Assembly (NCBI GenBank): GCA_029941885.1 | Contig: JAPYTP010000017.1 | Coordinates: 1 to 49,925 of the forward strand | DNA length: 49,925 nucleotides | Origin: Myxococcota bacterium | Lineage (GTDB): Bacteria; Myxococcota_A; UBA9160; UBA4427 | Direction: 5' to 3' | Shown here: positions 49,829 through 49,925 of the stretch, one piece after another | Layout of the letters: each line of letters opens with the position of its first letter | Position numbering within the stretch: the first letter of the stretch is position 1 | Notes under the pieces: generated by a model | What the model was told of the DNA's origin: nothing | Seen by the model: the letters and a program-made list of their open reading frames with translations, nothing else | The model's database searches: none | Translations under genes and position numbers: made by a program

Positions 49829-49839
49829 CCCCCCCCCCC
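49829..49839. repeat. run of 11 C
   Basis: An uninterrupted 11-base C tract in the 154-bp non-coding end of the window, 58 bp after the last stop. It is the longest homopolymer here. It might be a slippage site near a gene beyond the edge, or an error-prone stretch of the assembly. Nothing else is seen in 49772-49925 except a small inverted repeat CTTGC/GCAAG at the very end. Confidence 0.9.
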
Positions 49840-49925
49840 GATGCGTCCATCGGGAGCGGCGACCTGCGCGCGGCCCGCCGCGATGTGGGACGGGCCGGTG
49901 GAGATAGTTACTTGCGATTTGCAAG

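Noticed and set aside
1..49925. CRISPR arrays, insertion sequences, prophage or integron parts
   Set aside because: No spaced repeats, transposase, integrase or phage structural proteins are visible on either strand.

Overview
The window is GC-rich, densely coding bacterial chromosome with 42 genes, three of them interrupted by a frameshift. There are no insertion sequences, phage genes, CRISPR arrays, rRNA or recognisable tRNA. A Gram-negative host is indicated by LPS-heptose chemistry (RfaE2-like), an AsmA-type envelope protein, LolA-like periplasmic proteins, signal peptidase II and a PEP-CTERM surface protein. NtrB/NtrC, a GAF-type PtsP (PTS-Ntr), PaaX- and HxlR-type regulators and many CoA-thioester enzymes fit a deltaproteobacterial-grade lineage such as Myxococcota or Desulfobacterota. 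That placement is inference; no marker gene here settles it.

Layout. 1-5.1 kb (+): a cut-off ENPP-type phosphodiesterase, two LolA-like periplasmic proteins and an MMPL/RND transporter, probably an envelope-lipid export set. 5.1-6.2 kb (-): Mrp/ApbC. 6.5-9.5 kb: a questin-oxidase-like protein facing a PaaX-like regulator plus fatty-acid desaturase operon. 9.6 kb: lspA. 10.3-16.8 kb (-): a tight run ntrB-ntrC-thiE-nucleoside transporter-SDR-M19 dipeptidase. 17-19.8 kb (+): moeA, mobA and an atypical PlsC-like acyltransferase. 19.9-23.1 kb (-): rfaE2-like and AsmA-like genes. 23.4-26.2 kb (+): a small XRE regulator, a strong terminator, then ptsP, which appears to start at ATT behind a perfect Shine-Dalgarno. 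26.3-28.1 kb: a DUF374 acyltransferase and ctaB.

28.3-36.4 kb is catabolic or accessory: a double-domain CaiB/BaiF CoA-transferase, a frameshifted membrane protein, an acyl-CoA synthetase, an epimerase-like protein, a frameshifted deazaflavin-type nitroreductase, a DoxX-like protein and an aldo/keto reductase. 36.7-39.4 kb: an orphan molybdopterin oxidoreductase with an HxlR regulator, fronted by a near-perfect 25-bp dyad. The moeA and mobA genes upstream can supply its cofactor. 39.4-41.3 kb (-): a cobalt-type nitrile hydratase operon (unknown protein, beta, alpha). 41.5-44.6 kb (-): a large secreted YVTN-propeller/di-heme cytochrome with TSP3-like repeats and a PEP-CTERM tail. 44.9-49.8 kb: a small anchored protein, an alpha/beta hydrolase, a frameshifted crotonase, an epoxide hydrolase and two membrane proteins of unknown role.

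The most interesting points are the propeller-peroxidase-PEP-CTERM fusion, the nitrile hydratase operon with its uncharacterised first gene, the HxlR-type operator, the ATT start of ptsP, and the Asp-to-Glu change in the second half of the CoA-transferase. Three genes between 30.8 and 47.1 kb are each broken by one base in a G/C run. This could be gene decay but looks at least as much like consensus error, so those three should be read as probably intact until the reads are checked.
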